Positions 7,940-16,874 are shown, numbered from the stretch's first letter. The stretch: DNA of 64,000 nt from Polynucleobacter sp. AP-Capit-er-40B-B4 (GCF_018882245.1 NZ_JACVOV010000002.1:62001-126000); one strand, 5' to 3'. Translations and numbers: made by a program. Notes: generated by a model not told the origin, from the sequence alone.

Positions 7940-10072
7940 ATGAAGCAGCAGTTGCAACAGAAAAGAATTGCCATCGTTTGTGGCGCCCTTCTCTCTCTCA
8001 GTTTTGCCCACCAAGTATCCGCACAAACCAATCCATCAACAGTCATTGTGACGGGATCGCGCTTTGAAGAAAATCTGAATCAGGTTCCAGCGAACGTTAA
8101 AGTCATCACGCGCGATGAAATCGAAAACTCGACTTCCAACACAATTCCTCAGGTGTTATCTCAAATTGGTGGCTTAAGAGTTAGCGGCTTAAATTCAAGC
8201 GCCTTAAATTTAGATGCATCAGTCGATATGGGTGGATTTGGACCAACCGGCAACAGCACAACCGCAATTCTGGTTGATGGTATCCGAGTAAATCCTATTG
8301 ATTCGGGCAGCGTCGACTGGGAATCCATTCCAATCGACTCCATTGAGCGCATTGAAATTCTCCAGGGAGGCGCCAGTGTTCAATACGGTAATGGTGCGGT
8401 AGGTGGCGTAATCAACATCATCACCAATGGCGGCAAGAAAAGCATTAACCAAGCATCTGCGACTTATGGCACTTGGGGTACCTCAATTAACAATGCCATC
8501 TTTAGAAATACAGTTGATAAAACAACCTATCAAGTCAGTGCCAATACATCCAACACCAACGGCTGGCGACCCAATACGGCAGCCAATGCTTATTCTATCG
8601 ACGCAAAAATTTCTCAAGATTTAGGCGGCAAGGATCGTGTATTTGTGGACGCTTATTACGGCTACACCAATTCTCAGCTTGCCAGTCCTGTAGTGGGATT
8701 AGTTGGCTCCGGAAACCCCCTCTCTGTGCGTCCGCAAAATGCCGGCAATAACATAACAACCAATAATTCCGGTTTTCGCCAGGGCTTGACTAAGACCTTA
8801 AGTGAAAACTACGTAGTAGAGATTGACACCTCTTACAACAATAAATCTTCCTTTTTCTACGTGCCACAAGCTGATTACTTCGCCAGCTCTGCCTTTGGTT
8901 CCGCTGGTAGTCCAATGAATAATAAATTGCAGGGATGGCAACTCGCATTATCTCCGCGCATAAAAGCAGATTTTGGTGTTGTTGGAACCTCAATTTTTGG
9001 CTATGACTTCTCGAAGGCCAATCAAGCTGGTAGTAATGGCTACACGCCTCAATCCCAAGGAATCATTCTGGCGAATCAGTTTGATGCAATCAATAACCCG
9101 TTTGGAACCTATTACAACAATCTGACAAGCGACTCCCAGAATGCGTCTCAAATTAATAACTCGCTCTACCTGATTCAAAGGATTCCACTAACCCGCGTAT
9201 TGGAGGCCAGCGGCGGATTTCGCCGACAAGTTCAGCAAGCATCCACCACAAGCTCCGCAATAACTGCAGCTAATGGAACCGTCTCTAGCAATCAGCAATA
9301 TGCCGCTAATGCTGGTGATATAGCGCTGAATGCAAATTACTTACCCGGTCAACGAGTCTATGTAAAGTGGAACCAGTCATTCAGATTCCCCAACATTGAT
9401 GAATACTGGGGCCTGCTCTATAACCCAACAACCCAAACTACTTCAACCGTGTTTAGTGGAATTTTGCAACCTCAAACTACTCAGACATATGAGGTTGGTG
9501 GCAACTGGGACGTATTGAACTCCAAAATTACATCGTCATTATTTAAATCAATGACACAAAATGAGATTAGCTACAACCCTGCTACCGGATATAACTACAA
9601 CTCTATTTATCAAGTTAATCGTGGTGGCATCTTATTGGATGTTGCCTCTAATATTTCCCCTTCATTTAATATTGGCGCCGGCGGAAAGTATCAAAAGTCT
9701 TACTATGCCAATGGACCATTTTCTGGTAACGCCATTCCAGTGGTCCCAGACACACTACTGAACGCTAGAGCAAATTACCTTATTACAAGCAATTGGACTA
9801 TCGGCGGAGTAGTCAATTACGTCAGCAGTCAACATTACGACACAGGTCCGAGTTACTACAGTGCGACACCAGTGATGCCTTCTTATGTCATTGGAGATAT
9901 CTTCACATCATATAAATACCAGGGCATAGAAGCTCGCCTTACAGTCAAAAACGTTGGTAACGCGCAATATGCTACGTATGGCACTGCACCAAGCAATGTC
10001 TCAAGTAGGTACTCCTACTACCCAAGTGAACCGAGGTCCGTTTTTATAACGCTGAAATATAACTTCAATTAA
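7940..10072 (+). CDS. btuB: TonB-dependent outer-membrane receptor, probable cobalamin transporter
   Basis: A 710-residue protein with a signal peptide (cleavage after the Ala near residue 28), a TonB-box-like STVIVTGSR, a plug domain (residues about 45-165, with LVDGIRVNP and the GGASVQYGNGAVGGVINI block) and a long beta-barrel ending in YNFN. The cobalamin riboswitch upstream identifies the substrate better than the protein does. The barrel is Asn/Ser/Tyr-rich, and a Phe is the penultimate rather than the last residue. No BtuCDF or corrinoid synthesis genes are in the window. The start ATG lacks a strong Shine-Dalgarno, in keeping with riboswitch-controlled initiation. Confidence 0.88.
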   Translation: MKQQLQQKRIAIVCGALLSLSFAHQVSAQTNPSTVIVTGSRFEENLNQVPANVKVITRDEIENSTSNTIPQVLSQIGGLRVSGLNSSALNLDASVDMGGFGPTGNSTTAILVDGIRVNPIDSGSVDWESIPIDSIERIEILQGGASVQYGNGAVGGVINIITNGGKKSINQASATYGTWGTSINNAIFRNTVDKTTYQVSANTSNTNGWRPNTAANAYSIDAKISQDLGGKDRVFVDAYYGYTNSQLASPVVGLVGSGNPLSVRPQNAGNNITTNNSGFRQGLTKTLSENYVVEIDTSYNNKSSFFYVPQADYFASSAFGSAGSPMNNKLQGWQLALSPRIKADFGVVGTSIFGYDFSKANQAGSNGYTPQSQGIILANQFDAINNPFGTYYNNLTSDSQNASQINNSLYLIQRIPLTRVLEASGGFRRQVQQASTTSSAITAANGTVSSNQQYAANAGDIALNANYLPGQRVYVKWNQSFRFPNIDEYWGLLYNPTTQTTSTVFSGILQPQTTQTYEVGGNWDVLNSKITSSLFKSMTQNEISYNPATGYNYNSIYQVNRGGILLDVASNISPSFNIGAGGKYQKSYYANGPFSGNAIPVVPDTLLNARANYLITSNWTIGGVVNYVSSQHYDTGPSYYSATPVMPSYVIGDIFTSYKYQGIEARLTVKNVGNAQYATYGTAPSNVSSRYSYYPSEPRSVFITLKYNFN

Positions 10073-10090
10073 GTGATTTAAGAGCAAACC

Positions 10091-10139
10091 GCCTCTTTTA
10101 GATACCCCCAAATTCCCAATCAAGCGATCTAAAAGAGGC
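10091..10139. terminator. 13-bp perfect inverted repeat downstream of btuB
   Basis: Arms of 13 bases (GCCTCTTTTAGAT and its complement) are separated by a 23-base spacer, starting 18 bases after the btuB stop. There is no T tract, so a Rho-independent terminator is only one option; it could stabilise the 3' end of the btuB mRNA. Confidence 0.5.
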
Positions 10140-10178
10140 CCCCAACCCATAGCCGGGAGCTGAGGCTACAATGCCAAT

Positions 10179-10466
10179 ATGAGCGAGCAAACATCCCTCC
10201 CCCAAAGTTTGGAAGCGCCTGATTTAGGCGCCCTAAGCGTATCTATTCAACGCTTATCCGAGAGAATTGCGTTAATTCAAGATGCCGTAAAAAATCTTGT
10301 TCAAGATCGTGCGCTACAAGAAAACAAAATTGAAGATGCGCAAAAGCGTATCCAGCACATATTGAGTCGCTTGCCAGAACAAAGTGATGGTCGCCAACTC
10401 AATCTACTAGGCGAGGCTGTTCCCCCAAACAATACCGAGGATGATAATGAGCCAACAACGCATTGA
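10179..10466 (+). CDS. ZapB-like coiled-coil protein upstream of zapA
   Basis: A 95-residue protein with a predicted coiled coil over residues about 17-65 (leucine heptads around ALSVSIQRLSERIALIQDAV) and an acidic disordered tail. Small coiled-coil proteins directly upstream of zapA are common in betaproteobacteria and are thought to be linked to the division ring. Here the end of the gene overlaps the zapA start by about 20 bases, which implies translational coupling. The name ZapB-like rests on shape and neighbourhood, not on a recognised catalytic or binding motif. Confidence 0.68.
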   Translation: MSEQTSLPQSLEAPDLGALSVSIQRLSERIALIQDAVKNLVQDRALQENKIEDAQKRIQHILSRLPEQSDGRQLNLLGEAVPPNNTEDDNEPTTH

Positions 10467-10800
10467 AGTAAGTCTCGCTGGTCAAAAAATCACCTTAGCA
10501 ACTAGCGCGGAGCATGAGCCATTATTAAGAGCGGCCTGCGTCCTAGTTGATGAACAAATTCAACTTGCCATCAGTGGCGGCAACCGTAGTATTGAACGCG
10601 CCAGCATGATGGCGGCACTCAAAATTGCTGGCGACCTCATTACATTGCAAAAAAACCAAACGCCGCAAAGCACCTCCTCTAACGTGAGCTCCGATGAAGT
10701 CACTCGCCTACAAAGTGAAATTCGCGCTCTTGAGGATCAAGTCGATGCTTTGATGCAAACCCTTTCCCTGCCTGGTTCGCCAAGGCCAATAGTTCCTTGA
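10447..10800 (+). CDS. zapA: Cell division protein ZapA
   Basis: A 117-residue protein. The N-terminal ZapA head domain (RIEVSLAGQKITLATSAEHE, then the LLRAACVLVDEQI helix) is followed by a C-terminal coiled coil (residues about 75-108). ZapA bundles FtsZ filaments and stabilises the Z ring. The ATG at 10447 is preferred over the one at 10441 because GAGG lies six bases before it. The 6S RNA gene follows directly, the same arrangement as in many proteobacteria, which supports both calls. Confidence 0.9.
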   Translation: MSQQRIEVSLAGQKITLATSAEHEPLLRAACVLVDEQIQLAISGGNRSIERASMMAALKIAGDLITLQKNQTPQSTSSNVSSDEVTRLQSEIRALEDQVDALMQTLSLPGSPRPIVP

Positions 10801-10821
10801 ACCGATGCGCAAGCATCCGGA

Positions 10822-10978
10822 ACGATCTTTACCTTGTGGGCGTGAGCGTTTCGAAAGTTCACAGTGCCAACTTAGACTTGGTCACTCCCTGAGCCTCTTA
10901 ATGCACCCGAAACAGAGTAGCCGTTCCACCTTGAACCTTAGGGTTCAGGATGACGGCCTAGCGGCTAAGGCGGGGAAT
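10822..10978 (+). ncRNA. ssrS: 6S RNA
   Basis: It lies directly after zapA, its usual place. Sequence blocks match 6S RNA: a CACTCCCTGAGCC segment in the 5' half, and CCACCTTGAACC, loop, GGGTTCAGGATGACGGCCTAGCGG in the 3' half, close to the E. coli CACCUUGAACCAAGGGUUCAAGGGUUACAGCCUGCGGCGG. A closing helix between TCTTTACCTTG (10826-10836) and TAAGGCGGGGA (10966-10976) can be drawn. 6S RNA mimics an open promoter and sequesters sigma-70 RNA polymerase. The ends are estimates. Confidence 0.85.
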
Positions 10979-10980
10979 TC

Positions 10981-11799
10981 ATGTTACTAAGCGATATCGC
11001 AATGCTGATGCTGTGTGGCAGCATCTCCGGATTTTTAGCGGGTCTACTAGGTATTGGTGGCGGCATGATTCTGGTGCCCTTCATGATCTTGGTTTTTAAT
11101 CATCAAGGATTTAGTCAAGAAGTCATTGTTCACATGGCCATTGCTACCGGTATGGCCACTATCTTGTTCACCACTACCTCTGCAATATGGGCGCATCACA
11201 AACATGGCTCTATTGATTGGAAGTTAGTTGCATCGCTGAGCCCTGGTTTAGTCATCGGCAGTTTGATTGGTGGCAGCGAGATTTTTGAAGCCTTAAATAC
11301 TTCCTGGCTATCTCTCTTCTTCGCCATTTTTATCGTCTACACATCTATTCAGATGCTGCTCAATAAAAAACCTAAAGCCGGAAGAGATTTGCCTGGGCCC
11401 TTAGGTTTGTTTGGATTTGGATCCTTCGCCGGAGCCCTTGCTAGCCTGGTAGGCGCTGGTGGCGCATTCATCACCGTGCCTTTTATGCTTTGGTGCAATG
11501 TCAAACCGCACGTTGCTATGGCGAGCTCCTCTGGATTAGGTTTTCCGATCGCAGCAGCAGCCACGGTGGGCTATATGTACGGTAGTTGGGGTCACCCCAA
11601 CCTACCATCTGGTTCCCTAGGGTTTGTTTACTTACCAGCAGTAGTGTGTATTGCAGTGGTGAGTATTTTCACAGCACCGCTTGGTGCCAAAATGGCTCGC
11701 AAACTGGATGTGGCACAACTCAAACGTATTTTTGGGGTGATGCTACTAATGCTTGCGGCCTTCATGTTTAATGAAAGCCGCAAAGCATTTGGCTATTAG
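10981..11799 (+). CDS. TauE/SafE (TSUP) family membrane permease
   Basis: A 272-residue membrane protein with about eight hydrophobic segments in two homologous halves. The paired signatures LLGIGGGMILVPF (near residue 21) and LVGAGGAFITVPF (near 155) mark the TSUP family, whose members move sulfite, sulfonates or small organic anions. The substrate cannot be read from sequence. Its stop codon directly abuts the stop of convergent matB, so a role in malonate uptake is conceivable but unsupported by co-transcription. The only Shine-Dalgarno candidate, GGGGA, lies in the 3' end of the 6S RNA. Confidence 0.8.
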   Translation: MLLSDIAMLMLCGSISGFLAGLLGIGGGMILVPFMILVFNHQGFSQEVIVHMAIATGMATILFTTTSAIWAHHKHGSIDWKLVASLSPGLVIGSLIGGSEIFEALNTSWLSLFFAIFIVYTSIQMLLNKKPKAGRDLPGPLGLFGFGSFAGALASLVGAGGAFITVPFMLWCNVKPHVAMASSSGLGFPIAAAATVGYMYGSWGHPNLPSGSLGFVYLPAVVCIAVVSIFTAPLGAKMARKLDVAQLKRIFGVMLLMLAAFMFNESRKAFGY

Positions 11800-13323
11800 T
11801 TAGCTAGTAAATTGCTGACGCAAAATATTCTTTTGCACCTTACCCATAGCATTACGAGGCAAATCAGAAACAATCTCTAAACGCTTTGGAATTTTGAAGT
11901 TTGCAATTTGCGTTTTCAAAGTCGCAATCATCGCTTCGGCATTTAATTTGGCTCCTGCCTTAGGTACAACTACCGCCATCACTGCCTCACCAAAGTCTGG
12001 ATGCGGAATACCAATCACAGCACTTTCGTCAACACCAGGCATGTCATCGATAAAGCTTTCGATCTCTTTTGGATAAACGTTGTAGCCACCAGAAATAATT
12101 AAATCCTTGCTGCGACCAACAATGCACAAGTATTCCTTAGGTGCTTTGCCACCATTAGCATCTCCACCCCAGCGACCAACGTCACCAGTCTTGAACCAAC
12201 CATCCTTAGTAAATTCTTCGGCAGTCTTCTCAGGCATACGCCAGTAGCCTTTGAATATATTCGGACCTTTTACCTGAATGCCGCCGATTTCATCGACCTT
12301 GCAAGGTTTATTGTCTTCATTCACTACACGTACTTTTACACCTGGCAGCGGCAGACCAACGGAGCCGCCTACTCGTTTACCTTTATAAGGATTGGAGACT
12401 AGCATCACAGTCTCGCTCATGCCATAGCGCTCCAAAATTGGCTGGCCAATAACTTCCTTGAAAGTATTAAAGGTTTCTGTAAGTAGCGGAGCAGAACCAG
12501 AAACAAAGAGACGCATATTGCGCGCTACTTTTTTATTGAAGCCTTTATCAGCCAATAAGCGCACATAGAATGTCGGCACACCCATCATCACCGTCGACTG
12601 CGGCATATGCTTGATGAGTTGCGCGGTATCTAAACGTGGCAACCAAATCATCTTGCTGCCATTAATCAATGCGCCATGCGCCGCTACAAACAAACCGTGA
12701 ACGTGGAAGATAGGCAAAGCATGTAATAGAACATCGCCTTTTTTCCAACCCCAAAACTTTTGCAATACTTGAGCGTTGCTGCCCAAGTTCTTATGCGTCA
12801 GCATTGCACCTTTGCTGCGACCAGTAGTACCAGAGGTATACAAAATAGCCGCAAGGTCATCATCCTTAGCGGGTACAGTTTTGAATCTATCGCTTAATCC
12901 GGCCGCACGCTCCAACAAAGTACCGGTGCGGTTTTCGTCTAAGGTAAAGACATGCTTGGTACCAGCTTTAGCAGCAACCTTAGATACCCAAGATAGATTC
13001 TTGCTGCTGCATACGACTACCGCTGGCTCTGCATTTTCTAAAAAGTATTGGATTTCAGCGGACTGGTAAGCCGTATTGAGCGGCAAATACACATAACCAG
13101 CACGAATCGTTGCTAGATACAGAAAAAGAGCCTCAGGTGATTTTTCAACCTGAACTGCAACCCTAGAACCTTTTGGCAACTTCAAGCTAGCAAGTAAATT
13201 TGCCAACTTTGCCGTTGCAGACTCTAGGTCACCCCAGGAGTAATACAAACCATCATGCGTCTCGAGAGCGCATGCTTTTTTATCTTTTGGAAAACCTTTT
13301 TCCAATAGTGAATATAAATTCAT
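11800..13323 (-). CDS. matB: Malonyl-CoA synthetase (malonate--CoA ligase)
   Basis: An ANL-superfamily acyl-CoA synthetase of 507 residues. The adenylate-forming P-loop YTSGTTGRSKG lies at residues 162-172, followed by an aromatic/His block (LPIFHVHG), YGMSET and GWFKTGDVG. The C-terminal catalytic lysine is in NAMGKVQK near residue 495. Length and the LHALPIFHVHGLFVAAH segment fit MatB, which makes malonyl-CoA from malonate, ATP and CoA. The longer reading adds eight N-terminal residues; the ATG at 13323 begins the conserved MNLYSLL start. It is last in the malonate module, behind malonyl-CoA decarboxylase and a Bug protein, which completes malonate to acetyl-CoA. Confidence 0.9.
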   Translation of the reverse strand: MNLYSLLEKGFPKDKKACALETHDGLYYSWGDLESATAKLANLLASLKLPKGSRVAVQVEKSPEALFLYLATIRAGYVYLPLNTAYQSAEIQYFLENAEPAVVVCSSKNLSWVSKVAAKAGTKHVFTLDENRTGTLLERAAGLSDRFKTVPAKDDDLAAILYTSGTTGRSKGAMLTHKNLGSNAQVLQKFWGWKKGDVLLHALPIFHVHGLFVAAHGALINGSKMIWLPRLDTAQLIKHMPQSTVMMGVPTFYVRLLADKGFNKKVARNMRLFVSGSAPLLTETFNTFKEVIGQPILERYGMSETVMLVSNPYKGKRVGGSVGLPLPGVKVRVVNEDNKPCKVDEIGGIQVKGPNIFKGYWRMPEKTAEEFTKDGWFKTGDVGRWGGDANGGKAPKEYLCIVGRSKDLIISGGYNVYPKEIESFIDDMPGVDESAVIGIPHPDFGEAVMAVVVPKAGAKLNAEAMIATLKTQIANFKIPKRLEIVSDLPRNAMGKVQKNILRQQFTS

Positions 13324-13363
13324 TTGAACCTCAAACCCCAGGGGCAATGTTTAATAAAAATTC

Positions 13364-14347
13364 TTAATCTAATTTAGCGCCAGAAGCCTTAGCAACAGCA
13401 GCCCAGCGCTTGATATCAGCACTGACAAACTTTCCAAATGCATCGCCAGAAAGGGTTGGGGTATCAGAACCATTATTGGTCCAAATTGCTTTTAGCTCAG
13501 GAGTGTTAATGGCTTTTTGCACCTCAACAATCATCTTGTCGATGATTGGCTGTGGAGTGCCCTTAGGCGCAAATAATCCATACCAAGTTGAGACTTCATA
13601 ACCCACTAAACCCGCTTCTGCAGCAGTTGGTACGTTCGGGAATCCTGGCGCACGCTTTTGGGAAGCAACTGCCAAAGCCACAATTGAGCCATTTTTAATT
13701 TGAGCCGCTGAAGAACCCAAGCCGTCAAACTCAATATCTACCTGGCCTGCAATCAGATCCTGCATTGCTGGACCGGCACCGCGATAAGGAATATGAGTAA
13801 TAAAAGTCTTCGTCAACATCTTGAACTGCTCACCAGCTAGATGGTGAGAGGAGCCATTACCAGCACTCGCGTAATTGAACTTACCTGGGTTTTTCTTCAG
13901 AAGCGCAATAAATTCTTTTAGATCTTTAACTTGCACATTCTTTGGGTTGACCACGATCACTTGAGGTGGGTTAGCAATCATTGCCACCGGAATAAAACTC
14001 TTCTCAATGTCGTAATCTAAATTTGGATACATAGCCGGAGCAATTGCATGATGGGCAGCGCCCACGAAGAAACTATAGCCATCTGGTGCCGCCTTGGCAG
14101 CAATAGAGGCGCCCAAAGTTCCGCCAGCACCGCCACGATTATCAATAATGATTTGCTTGCCCAATTGCTTAGTCAATTGTGTTGCTAAAGGTCTAGCAAA
14201 TGCATCTGTACCGCCACCCGCAGGAAAAGGCACAACAAAAGTAATTGGCTTGTTAGGCCACTCTTGTGCCATCACCACCAAAGGGGCGGCGCAAACCAAA
14301 AGAATTGCTTTCTTGATCATTACAGAAAGGCTTAATTGATTAAACAT
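13364..14347 (-). CDS. Bug/TctC-type periplasmic substrate-binding protein
   Basis: Tripartite-tricarboxylate-transporter receptor protein of about 327 residues. It has a signal peptide followed by WPNKPITFVVPFPAGGGTDAFARPLA, the standard N-terminus of the family, and conserved GAAHHAIAPAMYP and HIPYRGAGPAMQDLIAGQVD segments. I chose the ATG at 14347 because GGAGGAG lies six bases upstream; the longer frame starts at a GTG inside that Shine-Dalgarno. No TctA/TctB membrane subunits are in the window, which is common for Bug proteins. Its place between matB and malonyl-CoA decarboxylase points to malonate or a related dicarboxylate as ligand. Confidence 0.85.
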   Translation of the reverse strand: MFNQLSLSVMIKKAILLVCAAPLVVMAQEWPNKPITFVVPFPAGGGTDAFARPLATQLTKQLGKQIIIDNRGGAGGTLGASIAAKAAPDGYSFFVGAAHHAIAPAMYPNLDYDIEKSFIPVAMIANPPQVIVVNPKNVQVKDLKEFIALLKKNPGKFNYASAGNGSSHHLAGEQFKMLTKTFITHIPYRGAGPAMQDLIAGQVDIEFDGLGSSAAQIKNGSIVALAVASQKRAPGFPNVPTAAEAGLVGYEVSTWYGLFAPKGTPQPIIDKMIVEVQKAINTPELKAIWTNNGSDTPTLSGDAFGKFVSADIKRWAAVAKASGAKLD

Positions 14348-14511
14348 CTTCATCTCCTCCACTTGCCACTATTCATGGCTATGTTCATTATTAATACCGC
14401 TGAATCGCTCACATTACTACTTTCTGGGTCTTGATGCCCAGTTCGCTTATTAAACCCCAAAAGTGAACCTCTTTGGATTCCGCCTTGGGGCATCTCCTCC
14501 TCAATTCCTCA

Positions 14512-15816
14512 TCACGGCGCCATCAAGCGCCCTACTGATCTCGAATACACAATCTCGCCGTTAGCAAATTTCTCATGGTTCTCTTCGACATTGCCCAGAT
14601 CATAGAGGTAGTTGACCATCAAGCCAGCTGATTGACGCAAACCTTTGCGTGATAAATCGCCTGCCCAATTCACTAAATGCAACTTAGCGCCATTACCCAA
14701 ATGGAATTTCGCAACCGGATTGCCATTGCGACCAGTAGAGCCCAGACCTAAATAGATAGATGCCAAACAAAGCAAGGATTCCTGCTCCTTTGGTGTTGCC
14801 AAATCAGGGTGCCATCCAGCGCTGAGTTTTTCCGTCCATGACTGAGCATCTAACTTGAGATTAGTCAACGCCTGATCTCGAGCCACTCTTAAGTTTGGCT
14901 TCAATCTCTCGGCAGGAACATCCTCCCCCAAGTTGGCACCAGCTGATACCCAATCCATAAATCCGGGGATCGGCGACAAGGTGACAAAGGTTTTAAGTCC
15001 AGGAAATTCGGCATGTAACTGCTCAGCAACACGCTTAATCAAGAAGTTGCCCATCGACACGCCGCGTAGACCTGGCTCACAGTTGCTAATCGAATAGAAC
15101 ACTGCTACCTTGTATTGCGATGGTTGATCTACTGTCTCAGCCTTCTTGTCCACCAAGGGCGTAATAACCGTTGGGATCTCAGGTAGCAGCGCTACTTCCA
15201 CAAAGATCAAAGGCTCGCTTGGCAACTGGGGATGAAAGAAGGCAAAGCAGCGGCGATCTGGCTGCAGGCGGCGACGCAAATCATCCCAGCCATCAATGGC
15301 ATGTACCGCTTCGTGCTGAATCAACTTCTCCAAAACCTCTGCAGGTGATTTCCAGTCAACACGATGCATCTTCAAAAATCCTGGATTAAACCAAGAGGAC
15401 AAAAGATGGCGCATATCAAAATCTACTGCTGCAAGCTCTGGCTTCTTATCCAAGATTTGCAAAAGATCTCGGCGCATTTGCACTACAGCAGCAGTTCCAT
15501 GTCCAGCGCGATTTAAGCGGCGAAATAATTCTTGCCTGGGCGATTCAGAAACTTTTTGCAATTGAATGTAGTTGCGCGCTGTAGATTCTGCTGCAAAGTT
15601 TTGCGCAGCTTTCAATACTGCATCTACTTGAGGATTTAATTTCTCAAACAAATAAGTAAAAAATGGAATGTGTTGATCTTTGGTCAGCTTGCGATAGTTA
15701 TTCACAACATCGTCTGCCATGCTGACTGCATTAGATTCGCCTCGCTCAGAAATCAAGCGCTTGATAGCGTTGTTTGCCTTTGACAGGTTACGAGCTTTTG
15801 CTAACTTTTCGAGCAT
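14512..15816 (-). CDS. Malonyl-CoA decarboxylase
   Basis: A 434-residue malonyl-CoA decarboxylase (MLYCD/MatA family) giving acetyl-CoA and CO2. The N-terminal helical domain covers residues 1-160, and the C-terminal GNAT-like catalytic domain contains IQHEAVHAIDGWDDLRRRL, RRCFAFFHPQLPSEPLIFVEVAL and VFYSISNCEPGLRGVSMGNFLIK, all characteristic of the family. With MatB it forms the decarboxylase route for malonate, distinct from the Mdc multi-subunit enzyme. It is first in the malonate transcript, and an unusually clear LysR-type inverted repeat lies 75-110 bases upstream. A 164-base gap with C-rich sequence separates it from the Bug gene. Confidence 0.92.
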   Translation of the reverse strand: MLEKLAKARNLSKANNAIKRLISERGESNAVSMADDVVNNYRKLTKDQHIPFFTYLFEKLNPQVDAVLKAAQNFAAESTARNYIQLQKVSESPRQELFRRLNRAGHGTAAVVQMRRDLLQILDKKPELAAVDFDMRHLLSSWFNPGFLKMHRVDWKSPAEVLEKLIQHEAVHAIDGWDDLRRRLQPDRRCFAFFHPQLPSEPLIFVEVALLPEIPTVITPLVDKKAETVDQPSQYKVAVFYSISNCEPGLRGVSMGNFLIKRVAEQLHAEFPGLKTFVTLSPIPGFMDWVSAGANLGEDVPAERLKPNLRVARDQALTNLKLDAQSWTEKLSAGWHPDLATPKEQESLLCLASIYLGLGSTGRNGNPVAKFHLGNGAKLHLVNWAGDLSRKGLRQSAGLMVNYLYDLGNVEENHEKFANGEIVYSRSVGRLMAP

Positions 15817-15891
15817 GGAGTCTTTTCAAAAAAAGAAAATCGACAAAATTTTGATCAGGTTCAATTTATTACTCAGAACATGCAAAATCAA

Positions 15892-15926
15892 TTAAGTTAA
15901 ATGAATAAACATTAACTTAAAGTTAA
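15892..15926. promoter_or_regulatory. Triple half-site LysR-type operator upstream of malonyl-CoA decarboxylase
   Basis: Three copies of AAGTTAA lie at 15894-15900 (+), 15912-15918 (reverse) and 15920-15926 (+). The last two form a perfect 7-1-7 palindrome; the first two form a 9-bp inverted repeat (TTAAGTTAA at 15892-15900, TTAACTTAA at 15912-15920) with 11 bases between. This overlapping two-site layout in an AT-rich promoter is typical of LysR recognition and activation sites, and a LysR gene ends 27 bases away. Confidence 0.65.
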
Positions 15927-15952
15927 GTATATCTGTAAGGTATAAGGGTAAA

Positions 15953-16861
15953 TCAGGGGTTTTTGCGATGCAGCATGCGGGCTTCAGCCGCTAAAGCCAA
16001 AATATTAGGATTGGATTCATTAGCCTGAAGGTACATTAAGCCGATTCGCTGAATCACCTGGTATTTCGGTAATAAAGGCGTAAATTCGATCGCATCACCC
16101 ATTAGCGCTCTCACCCTACCGGGTAACAAAGAGTGGCCCAGATCGCCAGAAACCATATTCATTAGCGAGAAAATGTCACCCACCTTCATGATCACATTAG
16201 GCTTAAAGCCTGCGAGCTGAAAAGCCTCATAAAACCCTGAAGTGGTAGCAAAGCCATCCTGAAGGGTAAGAAATTTCTCGTGCTGATATTCGGACAAATC
16301 AATATTGGCCGCGGTAGGCTTACTGCCTTTTGAGGAGGCCAAAAATAACTGATCTTCAAAAAGGGAAACAACCTGAACGCCCTCAGGTAAGTCTTGCGCT
16401 GGGACAGCTATGACAACAGCATCAATGCTACCCTCAGATAGTCGTTTCATTAACTCTTCATTGGACCCAAGAAATAAATCAATATCCAAATCAGGTCTAC
16501 GAATTTTGGTGCCCATGATCATGCGGGGAATGATGTTGGCAGTGAGAGAGTACATTGAGCCCAAGCGAATTTGTCCGCTCTCAACCCCCGCCTTAGCTCT
16601 CGTCTTTTTAAGAATACGGTCTACATCAGACAACAAGTCATTACTTGCTTCAGCCAAATAGATTGCTGCAGGCAAGGCCTTTAGTTGACGTCCTTCCTTA
16701 ACAAACAAAGGGCATCCAATTCCAGACTCAAGAGAATGCAACGCTTTATGAATACTGACTGAACTTAAGTGCAACTCTTCTGCAGTTCGCGAAAGACTTC
16801 CCGTCCGCACAAAAGAACAAAGAATTTCTAACTTTCGCAGCGTTAATTCTTCATTCAACAT
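15953..16861 (-). CDS. LysR-family regulator of the malonate module
   Basis: A 302-residue LysR-type regulator. The N-terminal winged helix (residues about 5-65; TAEELHLSSVSIHKALHSLE) is followed by a LysR substrate-binding domain from residue about 90. It sits between lgt and malonyl-CoA decarboxylase on the same strand, and the only good operator-like repeat is in the gap towards the decarboxylase. The name MdcR would fit by role, but I do not assign it. The start lacks a Shine-Dalgarno; the 13-base gap after lgt suggests read-through from the lgt transcript. Confidence 0.85.
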   Translation of the reverse strand: MLNEELTLRKLEILCSFVRTGSLSRTAEELHLSSVSIHKALHSLESGIGCPLFVKEGRQLKALPAAIYLAEASNDLLSDVDRILKKTRAKAGVESGQIRLGSMYSLTANIIPRMIMGTKIRRPDLDIDLFLGSNEELMKRLSEGSIDAVVIAVPAQDLPEGVQVVSLFEDQLFLASSKGSKPTAANIDLSEYQHEKFLTLQDGFATTSGFYEAFQLAGFKPNVIMKVGDIFSLMNMVSGDLGHSLLPGRVRALMGDAIEFTPLLPKYQVIQRIGLMYLQANESNPNILALAAEARMLHRKNP

Positions 16862-16874
16862 AAGGAGTAAGGAG

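Noticed and set aside
10805..10990. Open reading frame of 61 codons over the zapA downstream region
   Set aside because: It coincides with conserved 6S RNA sequence and has no protein-like composition.
14363..14511. Terminator after malonyl-CoA decarboxylase (CTGGGT / GCCCAG pairing)
   Set aside because: The stem is short and without a U tract, and the downstream genes appear to belong to the same transcript.
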